Below, one piece after another: positions 53,309 through 61,960 of a DNA stretch of 64,000 nucleotides. Within the stretch, counting starts at the first letter, position 1. The number at the start of each line of letters is the position of its first letter. The notes under the pieces were generated by a model. That model worked only from the letters and a program-made list of their open reading frames with translations, searched no databases and was not told where the DNA came from. This stretch comes from Mucilaginibacter sp. MD40 (lineage in GTDB: Bacteria > Bacteroidota > Bacteroidia > Sphingobacteriales > Sphingobacteriaceae). Position numbers and translations under genes: made by a program. The stretch is taken from NCBI RefSeq assembly GCF_002288635.1, contig NZ_NRSW01000001.1, positions 2,466,802-2,530,801 on the forward strand, read 5' to 3'.

Positions 53309-54265
53309 ATGAAACCTTATGTCTTGGCCTTATTCTTATTAATAAATATTACCGGCTTTGCACAAGAAAAACAACCTGAAGCCAAAACACGACCCGATAC
53401 CGTACGATATTATATGGTAAACGACTCGACCCTGGCTTACAGTGAAAGCGATGCTAAATTTTTGCGCCTGATGATAAAAGCCGACTCGGGAATGTTCCGT
53501 GTGAAGGATTATTATATGAACGGAAACCTGCGCCTGGTTACTTTAACCTCATTAGACAATATGAACATCAGGCCGGGTATAAATGGCATATATGATGAAT
53601 ATTATGAAAACGGAAAACGTAAGACCAGTAAGGTATTTAATAAAGGTAAGATCATAGGCGACGTGCTAAATTACTACCCCAACGGCGCGTTGAGGTGTGT
53701 TGAAACATACAGTGCCGATGGCGTTTATCTGAAACAATTTTTAGACTCTACCGGAAACAGGCTTACTATTAACGGTAATGGCAAATGGATAAAATATACC
53801 AACAGCCCCGGCGAACGCTTAGAGGGCAATGTGATTAACGGCAAGGAAGAGGGAGAATGGAACTGGTATCTTGACGGTAAGATTTACACGACTCTTTACA
53901 AGAAAGGAAAAATTTTATATGCGAAGAGAGATGTTCCAAATGGTGATCCGATTTTCATCCATGTGGATAAGAATCCATCCTTTCCGGGTGGTTTAGTAGC
54001 ACTTAGGGGTTTTATCATAAAGAATATCGAATATCCTGTAAAAGCCAGACTAAATAATATACAAGGAACAGTCATCATAACTTTTGTAATTGAAACTGAT
54101 GGTTCCTTAAGTGATATTAGAGTTGTAAAAGGAATGGGCGCAGGATGTGATGAAGAAGCGATGAGAGTGATTACATTATCACCCAAATGGGTACCCGGAG
54201 AATCTCAAGGCAAGCAAGTTCGTGTACAACGGTCAATTCCTATAACTTTCAGATTAGGTAGTTAA
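53309..54265 (+). CDS. Secreted TonB C-terminal domain protein with MORN-like repeats
   Basis: The 318-residue product has a signal peptide (MKPYVLALFLLINITGFAQ). Its first half has MORN-type toxin-antitoxin-like repeats (YENGKRKTSKVFNKGKIIGDVLNYYPNGALRC, and GEWNWYLDGKIYTTLYKKGKIL). The C-terminal 100 residues are a TonB energy-transducer domain: YPVKARLNNIQGTVIITFVIETDGSLSDIRVVKGMGAGCDEEAMRVITLSPKWVPG. It lacks the usual N-terminal transmembrane anchor and the Pro-rich spacer, so it is a free periplasmic or surface TonB-like protein and is not expected to energise outer-membrane transport itself. Confidence 0.92.
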   Translation: MKPYVLALFLLINITGFAQEKQPEAKTRPDTVRYYMVNDSTLAYSESDAKFLRLMIKADSGMFRVKDYYMNGNLRLVTLTSLDNMNIRPGINGIYDEYYENGKRKTSKVFNKGKIIGDVLNYYPNGALRCVETYSADGVYLKQFLDSTGNRLTINGNGKWIKYTNSPGERLEGNVINGKEEGEWNWYLDGKIYTTLYKKGKILYAKRDVPNGDPIFIHVDKNPSFPGGLVALRGFIIKNIEYPVKARLNNIQGTVIITFVIETDGSLSDIRVVKGMGAGCDEEAMRVITLSPKWVPGESQGKQVRVQRSIPITFRLGS

Positions 54266-54272
54266 TTTGCAT

Positions 54273-55772
54273 TTAAAGCAATCCCAGCACGGTACTGGTA
54301 CGCTCACGTGTAGCATTGGCCAAAACCTCATCGTTAACCAGAGATTGCCCATATGATGGTATCATTTCCTTCAGTTTTTGCTGCCACTGGCTGGTTTGCA
54401 TAGGTTGTTTAAAGCAACGGCTGATCAAGTCGAGCATAATAGGTACTGATGTTGAAGCGCCCGGCGAAGCACCTAACAAGGCTGATATACTGCCATCGGC
54501 ACTGGTTACTACTTCGGTACCAAATTCCAGTACACCGGTACGCTTTGGATCCTTTTTGATGATCTGTACGCGTTGCCCAGCAATATCCAGGTCCCAGTCT
54601 TCTTTTTTAGCTTCGGGAAAATATTCCTGCAAAGCCTTTAACCTATCAGCAGGCGATTGCAGCACCTGAACAATGAGGTATTTAGTGAGTGCCATATTAT
54701 CGCGCCCCACCGCAAGCAACGGCAATATATTATTAAACTTGATAGACTTGAACAGATCAAGCAACGAGCCTTTTTTAAGGAAGCGCGTAGAGAAACCGGC
54801 ATAAGGCCCGAATAACAATGATTTTTTACCATCGATCATGCGGGTATCCAAATGCGGTACCGACATTGGCGGCGAACCTACCGATGCTTTGCCGTATACC
54901 TTGGCCGCGTGCTGCTCAACAATAGCGGGGTTATTACATACCAACCATTGCCCGCTTACCGGGAAGCCACCAAAACCTTTACTTTCAGGGATGCCTGTTT
55001 TTTGCAACAACAGCAAAGCGCCACCACCGGCACCTACAAATACAAACTTAGCGTTAAGGGTTCTTCTATTTCCGCTGGTACGGTCTTCAACCTTTATTTT
55101 CCAGGTATTGTCCTTATTACGCCTGATGTCTGCCACCTCGTGGTTAAGGCTAAGGTTAACACCCGGCTTTAGTTGCAGCTTGCTGATGAGGCTGCGGGTA
55201 AGGGCACCAAAGTTTACATCGGTACCAATATCCATATGTGTGGCTGCCACCTTTTGGTTAGGGTCGCGGCCATCCATTACCAGCGGTATCCATTTTTGCA
55301 GTTGCTGCTGGTCTTCGGCATATTCCATTCCTTTGAAAAAATGGTGTTTTACCAAAGCCTGCTGGCGTTTTTTGAGATATTCTACATTGTCCTGTCCCCA
55401 AACAAAGCTCATGTGGGGTACTTTACGTATAAAGCTTTCAGGAGATTCTACATAACCTTTTTCAACTAAAAAAGCCCAAAACTCCTTGGATATTTCAAAT
55501 TGTTCGGCAATTTTAATAGCTTTTTTTATCTCAACGGTACCATCTTTAAGCTCGGGGGTATAGTTAAGCTCGCAAAAGGCCGAGTGGCCGGTACCGGCAT
55601 TGTTCATAGCGTCAGAACTTTCGGCAGAAACGGTATCAAGGCGTTCAAAAATTTCAATTTTCAAATTAGGATCGAGCTGTTTAAGCATTACACCTAATGT
55701 AGCGCTCATAATACCCGCGCCAACCAAAACTACATCAACCGTTGTTTGAGAACCAATATTGCCGTTATTCAT
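54273..55772 (-). CDS. mqo: Malate:quinone oxidoreductase
   Basis: MQO is a peripheral membrane FAD enzyme that oxidises malate to oxaloacetate and passes electrons to the quinone pool, bypassing malate dehydrogenase. The 499-residue product begins with [18 protein letters not shown], the FAD Rossmann motif, and has [18 protein letters not shown] and [13 protein letters not shown], which are specific to Mqo. The C-terminal part has [20 protein letters not shown]. The length fits the family. A perfect hairpin lies just upstream of the start codon. It converges with the TonB-like gene, 7 bases away. Confidence 0.97.
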   Translation of the reverse strand: MNNGNIGSQTTVDVVLVGAGIMSATLGVMLKQLDPNLKIEIFERLDTVSAESSDAMNNAGTGHSAFCELNYTPELKDGTVEIKKAIKIAEQFEISKEFWAFLVEKGYVESPESFIRKVPHMSFVWGQDNVEYLKKRQQALVKHHFFKGMEYAEDQQQLQKWIPLVMDGRDPNQKVAATHMDIGTDVNFGALTRSLISKLQLKPGVNLSLNHEVADIRRNKDNTWKIKVEDRTSGNRRTLNAKFVFVGAGGGALLLLQKTGIPESKGFGGFPVSGQWLVCNNPAIVEQHAAKVYGKASVGSPPMSVPHLDTRMIDGKKSLLFGPYAGFSTRFLKKGSLLDLFKSIKFNNILPLLAVGRDNMALTKYLIVQVLQSPADRLKALQEYFPEAKKEDWDLDIAGQRVQIIKKDPKRTGVLEFGTEVVTSADGSISALLGASPGASTSVPIMLDLISRCFKQPMQTSQWQQKLKEMIPSYGQSLVNDEVLANATRERTSTVLGLL

Positions 55773-55781
55773 GATGCTTAC

Positions 55782-55799
55782 GAATGTTAGAAAACATTC
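55782..55799. promoter_or_regulatory. Perfect hairpin in the mqo leader
   Basis: GAATGTT-AGAA-AACATTC is a perfect inverted repeat with 7-bp arms and a 4-base loop. It ends about 10 bases before the mqo ATG (on the minus strand), where an RNA hairpin or an operator could control initiation. No regulator gene is adjacent. Confidence 0.4.
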
Positions 55800-56054
55800 A
55801 TCTGTATTTGTTTTTGTTTATGCGTTATACAAAGTTTACGCCAATAAGTTAAGCAATTGTACTTTGCGATAACATAATCAGGCAATTTTAGCAAATTTTA
55901 CAGAATTTTTCCTGTTCATATTGTAAATTTTTAATGAAAATGGGTGGATTTTAGTGTTTCTGTAAAAATAGGTTGATTTAAATATAAGTGGTGCGGTATT
56001 CTGGGTAACACAATTAATTACAAGCGTTGTTGTTGAATATAAACTCCTTGCATC
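55800..56054. other. Divergent intergenic region of mqo and a lipoprotein gene
   Basis: About 255 AT-rich bases after the mqo hairpin, up to the lipoprotein start. No clear RNA gene, repeat or strong -7/-33 pair was recognised, although both divergent promoters must lie here. Confidence 0.4.
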
Positions 56055-56570
56055 ATGCGCAAAATACTATTCATCAGCACCCTCATGTTTGCCTTTACGC
56101 TTACCGCATGTAAACATAATTCAAATACATCTATTAAAGATGGTGTACAAACGCCAGTAGTGGTAAATAACAAAAAAGTAGCGGTAGTTAATAATACAGA
56201 CAAACGTTACGCAACCCTGGCAACCGTGCCGGATATGTGCATTAAATGCATAATTGGCGTTGTTGAACAAACTACAGAATTTAAAAACCTTGGTATACCG
56301 GCTATAAACAAGGTTAAATATGAAATTAACTGGGTGCCCGCGCCTAACGCACAAGATACAACAGGCAGGAGAGGAGCAACTAACGCTATAAGGCTTGATA
56401 TTACGGATAACAAAGGCAACAAAAAAGCTTACCCTGCTTTTGTTTATGATAATACCTCCGCGAAAATGTATTTGCTAAAAAGCGGTGTGAAAACTGAGAT
56501 CAAAACAACTACAAGTGCGCTGGTAAAGATAAGGAGGGTGTGCTATTGGGGTGTGGCATCAACCAAATAA
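56055..56570 (+). CDS. Lipoprotein of unknown function
   Basis: The 171-residue product has a lipoprotein signal ending FTLTAC (Cys 19). The mature part has a central region with PDMCIKCIIGVVEQTTEF (two cysteines three apart, possibly a disulfide or metal site) and a C-terminal basic tail. No known family is recognised. It diverges from mqo and precedes the glutamine synthetase gene by 250 bases. Confidence 0.75.
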   Translation: MRKILFISTLMFAFTLTACKHNSNTSIKDGVQTPVVVNNKKVAVVNNTDKRYATLATVPDMCIKCIIGVVEQTTEFKNLGIPAINKVKYEINWVPAPNAQDTTGRRGATNAIRLDITDNKGNKKAYPAFVYDNTSAKMYLLKSGVKTEIKTTTSALVKIRRVCYWGVASTK

Positions 56571-56818
56571 CACGTCCTTTCGCTTCCATGTATATTTTCC
56601 GATATTGCCATATATGCTATGTAAGCATAATAATATGGGTGGATTTTGATTCTAAACAGATAAATATTGAATATTTACAATTTTTAGTTCCCATTTTTAT
56701 AAATTTTTTCAAAAAAGTTATTGAATTTATAAAAATACTTTAAATTAGCGGCATAAATACTGACTGATTTTATAAGGAACTATAATTAAACTTAAAATTT
56801 TCAAATTTATCATTCAAA
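56571..56818 (+). promoter_or_regulatory. Leader and promoter region of the glutamine synthetase gene
   Basis: The gap holds TTG (56721-56723), a 17-base spacer and TAAATTAG (56741-56748), which resembles the Bacteroidota promoter TTG-N17-TAnnTTTG with one mismatch, about 70 bases before the ATG. No known nitrogen-regulator site was recognised. Confidence 0.4.
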
Positions 56819-57829
56819 ATGGCAACAAAACTCGAGTACATCTGGCTTGACGGCTACAAACCAACTCAAAGCCTGCGCAGCAAAACAAAAATTGTTAAAA
56901 GTTTCAGCGGAAAAGTAGAAGACCTTGATAACTGGAGCTTTGATGGTTCATCAACAGAGCAGGCACCGGGCGGCTCATCAGATTGTATCTTGAAACCGGT
57001 ATTCACCGTACCAGATCCACAAAGAAAAGATGCCTACCTTGTAATGTGTGAAGTATTGGATTCAAAAGGCCAGCCACACGAGTCAAACGGCCGTGCACAC
57101 ATTGAGGATGATGATAATGATTTCTGGTTTGGTTTTGAGCAGGAATACTTCCTGTGGGACCCTGCTACTAACAAACCACTTGGTTTCCCTGCTGGTGGCT
57201 ATCCAGGCCCGCAAGGCCCTTACTACTGTTCAGTAGGCGCTAACAATGCTTTCGGCCGCGAAATTGTTGAAGAGCACTTAGACGCTTGTTTAGAAGCAGG
57301 CCTTAACGTAGAAGGTATTAATGCTGAGGTTGCTGCCGGGCAATGGGAGTTCCAGATATTTGCTAAAGGCGCTAAAGAAGCTGGTGACCAGATCTGGGTT
57401 GCACGTTACCTGCTTGAGCGTATCGGTGAGAAATACGGAGTAGCTGTTAACTGGCATTGTAAACCGCTTGGCCAGTTAGACTGGAACGGTTCTGGTATGC
57501 ACGCTAACTTCTCTAACTCATTATTGCGTACTGCTAATAGCGAAGAGAAATTCAAAGCAGTTTGTGAGGCATTCCGCCCTGCGGTTGCTGAGTGTATTGC
57601 CGTTTACGGTGCTGATAACGATCAACGCTTAACCGGCAAACACGAGACAGCTTCAATCCACGACTTTAGCTATGGCGTATCAGACCGCGGCGCTTCTATC
57701 CGTATCCCTCTTTATGCTGTTGAGCATAACTGGAGCGGTTACCTGGAAGATCGTCGTCCTAACTCTGCTGCAGACCCATACAAAGTAGCTGCAGTGATCA
57801 TTAAAACAGTAAAATCTGCTAAGATCTAA
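56819..57829 (+). CDS. glnA: Glutamine synthetase, eukaryotic-type (GSII)
   Basis: This enzyme makes glutamine from glutamate, ammonia and ATP. The 336-residue product is of the short GSII class: it begins with KLEYIWLDGYKPTQSLRSKTKIV, then has the beta-grasp domain, GFEQEYFLWDPATNKPLGFP, and the ATP-ammonia site with NGSGMHANFSNSLLRT and GNDQRLTGKHETA-like sequence (GADNDQRLTGKHETASI). The catalytic loop DRGASIRIPLY is intact. Typical bacterial GSI is longer (about 470) and has an adenylylation tyrosine, which is absent here. It is followed by a terminator. Confidence 0.95.
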   Translation: MATKLEYIWLDGYKPTQSLRSKTKIVKSFSGKVEDLDNWSFDGSSTEQAPGGSSDCILKPVFTVPDPQRKDAYLVMCEVLDSKGQPHESNGRAHIEDDDNDFWFGFEQEYFLWDPATNKPLGFPAGGYPGPQGPYYCSVGANNAFGREIVEEHLDACLEAGLNVEGINAEVAAGQWEFQIFAKGAKEAGDQIWVARYLLERIGEKYGVAVNWHCKPLGQLDWNGSGMHANFSNSLLRTANSEEKFKAVCEAFRPAVAECIAVYGADNDQRLTGKHETASIHDFSYGVSDRGASIRIPLYAVEHNWSGYLEDRRPNSAADPYKVAAVIIKTVKSAKI

Positions 57830-57851
57830 TCTTCGCGAACTGATATAATAG

Positions 57852-57886
57852 AATCCTCCGGTAGCTATTTACCGGGGGATTTTTTA
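57852..57886 (+). terminator. Terminator of the glutamine synthetase gene, overlapping the next gene's 3' end
   Basis: The stem AATCCTCCGGTA / TACCGGGGGATT, with one G-U pair, is followed by TTTTTT. The last codons of the convergent gamma-glutamylcyclotransferase gene, encoding KSPGK and stop, fall within the right arm. Confidence 0.85.
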
Positions 57887-58278
57887 TTTACATATTCCAT
57901 GTAATCCCCGCCAGGGATAGAGATAGCATTCTCAATGCTCCTGTTGTAAACGTATACCCAAGCTTTTAATATACCGTTATTGATTATCACCGAGTGCATT
58001 TCCCGCCGATAAAGGTTAGGTTGCTCTTCATCGGTTCCTACGCCTTCATAAAAATCCAGCCGTTTTAGTACTTCCTCCGGGTGAGTCATTTCATAAATAT
58101 TCCCATGCACCAGCTGGTTGGCATCACTGGTTATAATCAATCCCGGATATTCTCCCAAATCATAAAGCTGCCCATGTATAACGCCGGTGGAAACAAACGT
58201 GCATTTTTGGCGAAGATAGCGGGCAAACTCATTATCATATTGTAACAAAGTGCCGTAAACAAACAATAAGCAGGTCAT
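57865..58278 (-). CDS. Gamma-glutamylcyclotransferase family protein
   Basis: The 137-residue protein has the family start LLFVYGTLLQYDNE (the YGTL substrate loop), GQLYDLGEYPGLII, and the catalytic Glu in LKRLDFYEGVG. Members release 5-oxoproline from gamma-glutamyl amines or peptides; the exact substrate varies (YtfP/GGACT-like or other). It lies between the two glutamine-synthetase-fold genes, which fits a role in gamma-glutamyl compound turnover, but this is inference. The 3' end lies in the GSII terminator. Confidence 0.92.
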   Translation of the reverse strand: MTCLLFVYGTLLQYDNEFARYLRQKCTFVSTGVIHGQLYDLGEYPGLIITSDANQLVHGNIYEMTHPEEVLKRLDFYEGVGTDEEQPNLYRREMHSVIINNGILKAWVYVYNRSIENAISIPGGDYMEYVNKKSPGK

Positions 58279-58358
58279 GAGGATATAGTGAATGCTGACT
58301 TGAATATTTATCCCAATTTATTCTAAATAATCTTAAATTGCCATTTTATATAGCTAAA

Positions 58359-59717
58359 ATGAATGCAGAACAGGTAATTTCATACATCAACGACCATAAC
58401 ATTCAGAAAATAAAATTCGCTTTTGCCGACGTCGACGGCATTTTGCGTGGCAAAGTCATCAGCAAACAAAAATTCTTGGATGGCTTGCAAAGTGGTTATG
58501 GCTTTTGCGACGTGGTGTTTGGCTGGGATAGCACCGATGCCCCTTATGACAATGTTGATCTTACAGGCTGGCATAGCGGTTACCCGGACAAGCAATGCTT
58601 TATAGATATTTCCACGTTCCGGATGATCCCATGGGAAGACAACGTGCCTTTCTTTATAGCCGACTATAGTGGCCCCGGCGCAAAGGCATTGGAGGTTTGC
58701 CCCCGGAGCCTGTTAAAAAACATTATCTCGGAGTGCGATAAATTGGGCTATGTGGCACAATTTGCCCAGGAATTTGAGTGGTTCAACTTTTACGAAACGC
58801 CTCAAAGCTTACAGCACAAAGGTTTCAGGAATCTGGAGCCGCTTTCGCCTGGTATGTTTGGCTACTCCATACTAAGGCCATCACAAAACAGCGCGTTCTA
58901 TAATGATCTGTTTGATAAGCTCACCCAATACCAGATACCTATTGAAGGTTTACATACCGAAACCGGGCCAGGCGTTTACGAGGCCGCCATACACTATGCG
59001 CCAACACTGGAGGCTGCAGATAGGGCAGTACTTTTTAAGACCGCGGTAAAAGAAATAGCGTCACAGCATGGCTTAACTGCAACCTTTATGGCCAAATGGA
59101 ACGAAAATTTGCCGGGTTGCAGCGGGCATATTCACCAGAGTTTATGGTCGGCAGAGGGTGGAAAAAATTTATTTTACGATGATGCGGATGTAAACAAGAT
59201 GAGCGAGTTACATCAACATTATCTGGCAGGGCAACTTTATTGCCTTCCGCATTTGCTGCCAATGTACGCGCCAACCATTAACAGCTATAAACGCCTTGTG
59301 GAGGGCGCCTGGGCACCCACTACCATTACATGGGGGATAGACAACCGCACAACAGCTTTGAGGGTCATAAATGTATCAGAAAAAGCAACCCGGTTAGAGA
59401 CCCGCATACCCGGCTCGGATACCAACCCGTATCTGGCGATAGCAGCGGCGCTTGCTTCCGGGCTTTATGGCATCAAAAACAAACTAAAACTTAATATAGC
59501 AGCCACCAAGGGCAATGGTTATGATAACAAGGCCAACGGCATATTACACAGTAATTTATTTGACGCGGCCACAGCTATGCAAAATACTCCGCTCGCTAAA
59601 GAACTTTTTGGCGAAGGGTTTGTAAAACACTTTACCCAAACCCGTTTATGGGAACACCGGCAATATGCCAAAAGCGTAAGCGATTGGGAATTGAAAAGGT
59701 ACTTTGAGGGAATATGA
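58359..59717 (+). CDS. Glutamine-synthetase-fold ligase (GSI-like, possibly gamma-glutamylamide synthetase)
   Basis: The 452-residue protein (ATG at 58359; a TTG at 58338 is weaker) is of the GSI superfamily. It has an N-terminal beta-grasp domain (FAFADVDGILRGKVISKQKFLDG), the catalytic barrel with EFEWFNFYETP (glutamate/Mg region), LPGCSGHIHQSLW and TINSYKRLVEGAWAPTTITWGIDNRTTALRV, and the late Arg motif. The loop sequence fits the non-canonical group (PuuA/lengsin-like or gamma-glutamylmethylamide synthetase) more than housekeeping GSI. It likely joins glutamate to an amine. It begins a cluster with a kinase-like and a HAD gene. Confidence 0.93.
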   Translation: MNAEQVISYINDHNIQKIKFAFADVDGILRGKVISKQKFLDGLQSGYGFCDVVFGWDSTDAPYDNVDLTGWHSGYPDKQCFIDISTFRMIPWEDNVPFFIADYSGPGAKALEVCPRSLLKNIISECDKLGYVAQFAQEFEWFNFYETPQSLQHKGFRNLEPLSPGMFGYSILRPSQNSAFYNDLFDKLTQYQIPIEGLHTETGPGVYEAAIHYAPTLEAADRAVLFKTAVKEIASQHGLTATFMAKWNENLPGCSGHIHQSLWSAEGGKNLFYDDADVNKMSELHQHYLAGQLYCLPHLLPMYAPTINSYKRLVEGAWAPTTITWGIDNRTTALRVINVSEKATRLETRIPGSDTNPYLAIAAALASGLYGIKNKLKLNIAATKGNGYDNKANGILHSNLFDAATAMQNTPLAKELFGEGFVKHFTQTRLWEHRQYAKSVSDWELKRYFEGI

Positions 59718-59726
59718 CCGGGATTA

Positions 59727-59755
59727 TTTGCAGTACAAAAGTTTAAAACTGCAAA
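59727..59755. promoter_or_regulatory. Perfect inverted repeat downstream of the GS-fold ligase
   Basis: TTTGCAGT (59727-59734) and ACTGCAAA (59748-59755) form an 8-bp perfect inverted repeat with a 13-base spacer. It begins 9 bases after the ligase stop and precedes the kinase-like gene. It lacks a T tract, so an operator or an mRNA-end structure is as likely as a terminator. Confidence 0.45.
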
Positions 59756-59846
59756 CTGTAGTATATTAGCCGCATAAACTAATTACACCGGTATTGAAGA
59801 ATTATCCCGTGAAACCGAATAAATACGCTTAATCCCGGTTCAAACA

Positions 59847-60884
59847 ATGGACTTTCACTTAATCATACAATCAGCCTGGGAAGGCTACGATAAATCTAAA
59901 ACCATCAAAAGCATTGATGATATCAGCGCGATGGTTTCTACCAATCATGTGTACCGCATCACTTTTGATGATGACGATATGGTTATTGCCAAGCTTTCTT
60001 TTTTTGGCAAATTCGAACATTTTAAAGAGGATCATCGCATTATACAGGCGCTATCAAACAACTTGCTTTATCCATTTGAAAACCTGCTGTCGAAATCGTT
60101 ATTAAAAAATAACCGCGTTTATATTTATCGCTATAAACAAGGTAAGGATGACGCCTGGGTAGTTTTTTACAACCCAACCCGCATGATGGAACGCTTGCCA
60201 CGCCGCCTGGACGACGACATGATCAAAAAACTGGGTAACCAGTTGGGCAAGTTCCATAAAGCATGCTCGAGGGTAAAAAATGTTCTGCCAAAATCATCTA
60301 AAACTTTACGTACCGATATTTATGACCTGCAGCGACAGCTGGAAAAAGACGAGCGCAAATTTGGCACACGCATGCAGGCCGACCTGCTTAAATACCACTG
60401 CGAACAATTCTTAAAGAACCGCTCCCGTTATAACATGAGTTCTTTCGAGATCATCCCGGTATTTATCGACTGGAACATCGGGAACTTTTCGGTAACACCC
60501 GAACTGGAACTTTACTCACGCTGGGATTACGACTGGTTTAGGATGAGCTACCGCCTGCTTGATTTTTATTTTTTCAGCAGGGTGGTTTCAGATGCGGGCG
60601 ACCGCACCGTATTCAGCTACGTGATAGGGCCAATGATGGAAGACCGCTTTATTACTTTTCTAAAAGAGTATCACAAAGTAAACCCTATTACAGCCGATGA
60701 GATACGCTTCCTGAAAGAAGCATACCGTTTTTTTATACTTAACTACGTAATAAAAGACGGGCAATACTTTTTTAGCGGTCAATATGCAAAAAAACTGCAG
60801 GCCGAAGCTTTTGAAACTTATCTACCATCTGTTGACCGCGATTTTGATGCAGAGAAAATTATAAAAGCTTTGGGATTGGAATAG
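59847..60884 (+). CDS. Phosphotransferase enzyme family (APH/choline-kinase-like) protein
   Basis: The 345-residue product has the kinase-like fold of the aminoglycoside phosphotransferase/choline kinase superfamily. The catalytic loop reads VFIDWNIGNF (Asp 208 and Asn 213, in place of HGDxxxxN), and the metal-binding loop is RWDYDWF (Asp 227, Asp 229). The N-terminal lobe has TFDDDDMVIAKLSFFGKFEHFKEDHRI. The substrate is not predictable; members phosphorylate small hydroxylated molecules such as amino alcohols or sugars. It is plus-strand, 46 bases before the HAD gene, so the two probably act together. Confidence 0.88.
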   Translation: MDFHLIIQSAWEGYDKSKTIKSIDDISAMVSTNHVYRITFDDDDMVIAKLSFFGKFEHFKEDHRIIQALSNNLLYPFENLLSKSLLKNNRVYIYRYKQGKDDAWVVFYNPTRMMERLPRRLDDDMIKKLGNQLGKFHKACSRVKNVLPKSSKTLRTDIYDLQRQLEKDERKFGTRMQADLLKYHCEQFLKNRSRYNMSSFEIIPVFIDWNIGNFSVTPELELYSRWDYDWFRMSYRLLDFYFFSRVVSDAGDRTVFSYVIGPMMEDRFITFLKEYHKVNPITADEIRFLKEAYRFFILNYVIKDGQYFFSGQYAKKLQAEAFETYLPSVDRDFDAEKIIKALGLE

Positions 60885-60930
60885 TGTAGTTAGTGGTTAA
60901 TAGTGAGTGACTTTAAACAAATAAACTATA
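60885..60930 (+). repeat. Half-copy of a stutter word (TAGTGGTTAATAGTGAG)
   Basis: Between the kinase-like and HAD genes, TGTAGTTAGTGGTTAATAGT contains related short words TAGTTAGTGG and TTAATAGTGAG. No complementary arm is visible, so this may be a remnant of a stutter repeat. The call is tentative. Confidence 0.35.
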
Positions 60931-61800
60931 ATGAAACGCATAGAGGATTTTAAATCAATTATAGACCGTTATGAAGTGATCTTTTTTGATGCCTTTGGAG
61001 TGCTTAAAACACATACCGGGCTGGTGCCCGGTATAGAGCGGACATTTGCTTATCTCGAAGCGCAGAATAAAGAATACTACATTGTAACTAACGATGCATC
61101 AAGGAGCCCGGCGCAGTTAGCGCAATCGTACCACAATAAAGGTTTAAACGTGGTAACTGCCGACAGGATCATTTCCTCAGGACAATTAACCAAAGATTAC
61201 CTGGAACTAAAAGTTGAGGGCGGATATGTGGCTTACCTTGGCACAACAGAGTCTGCCCATTATATAGAAAGCGCCGGTTTAAAAACCCTGCCAGTAAGCG
61301 ATATTAACAGCAGTAATATTGACCAGGTGAACGCCCTTGTTTTTATGGACGATGAGGGTTTTAACTGGTTTGAAGACATTAATAAAACCGTTAACCTGCT
61401 GCGTAAGCGTACAATACCTGCAATTGTAGCCAATACGGATTATGCTTACCCGGTATCAAACCACGATGTAAGCATCGCCATTGGTGGTTTAGCGCAAATG
61501 ATTGAAACCATTATCGGCAAAAAGTTTATCCGCTTTGGCAAGCCCGATTCGCAAATGTTTATGTTTGTTTATGACCTCATTCGCGAGTACAGGCCCATTA
61601 ATAAAAAGGAGATAGTAATGGTAGGCGATACCCTGCAAACCGATATTATGGGTGGTAACAAATTTGGACTGGATACTGTGCTGGTTTTATCAGGAAATAC
61701 TTTACCGCAGGACGCGGATAACCGCATACAGGCCACCGGCATTGTGCCTACCTATATTTGTGAGCATGCCGTTATTGGCCCGCAGGCACTGAATTTATAA
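60931..61800 (+). CDS. HAD superfamily subfamily IIA hydrolase (NagD-like)
   Basis: The 289-residue protein has a type IIA HAD core: VIFFDAFGVLKTHTGLVPG (motif I, Asp 20), TNDASRSP (motif II), a large cap region, and HGKPDSQMF-like FGKPDSQMF with MVGDTLQTDIMGGNKFGLDTVLV (motifs III/IV). Motif I is D-A-F-G rather than DxD: the second acidic residue, which acts as general acid in most HAD phosphatases, is replaced by Phe 22. Members with D-V-W-G are known (TIGR01459-type). The target may be a small phosphorylated metabolite, possibly one linked to the kinase-like neighbour. Confidence 0.9.
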   Translation: MKRIEDFKSIIDRYEVIFFDAFGVLKTHTGLVPGIERTFAYLEAQNKEYYIVTNDASRSPAQLAQSYHNKGLNVVTADRIISSGQLTKDYLELKVEGGYVAYLGTTESAHYIESAGLKTLPVSDINSSNIDQVNALVFMDDEGFNWFEDINKTVNLLRKRTIPAIVANTDYAYPVSNHDVSIAIGGLAQMIETIIGKKFIRFGKPDSQMFMFVYDLIREYRPINKKEIVMVGDTLQTDIMGGNKFGLDTVLVLSGNTLPQDADNRIQATGIVPTYICEHAVIGPQALNL

Positions 61801-61960
61801 TCAGGATAAGCTGTCTCATCCCAGGGGGGATAAAAATTATTGTATCTGTGACATTTGTATTATGATAAGAGCAATTAATATAGCAACTTTGGTGCTGTAA
61901 GCTATTGGCGGAAATTCATTTTCACTTTTGATCAAATCCGCATGGAAAAACAATATAACA

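Noticed and set aside
54838..55455. 205-codon open frame opposite mqo
   Set aside because: It is fully antisense to a well-conserved Mqo protein and has no own features.
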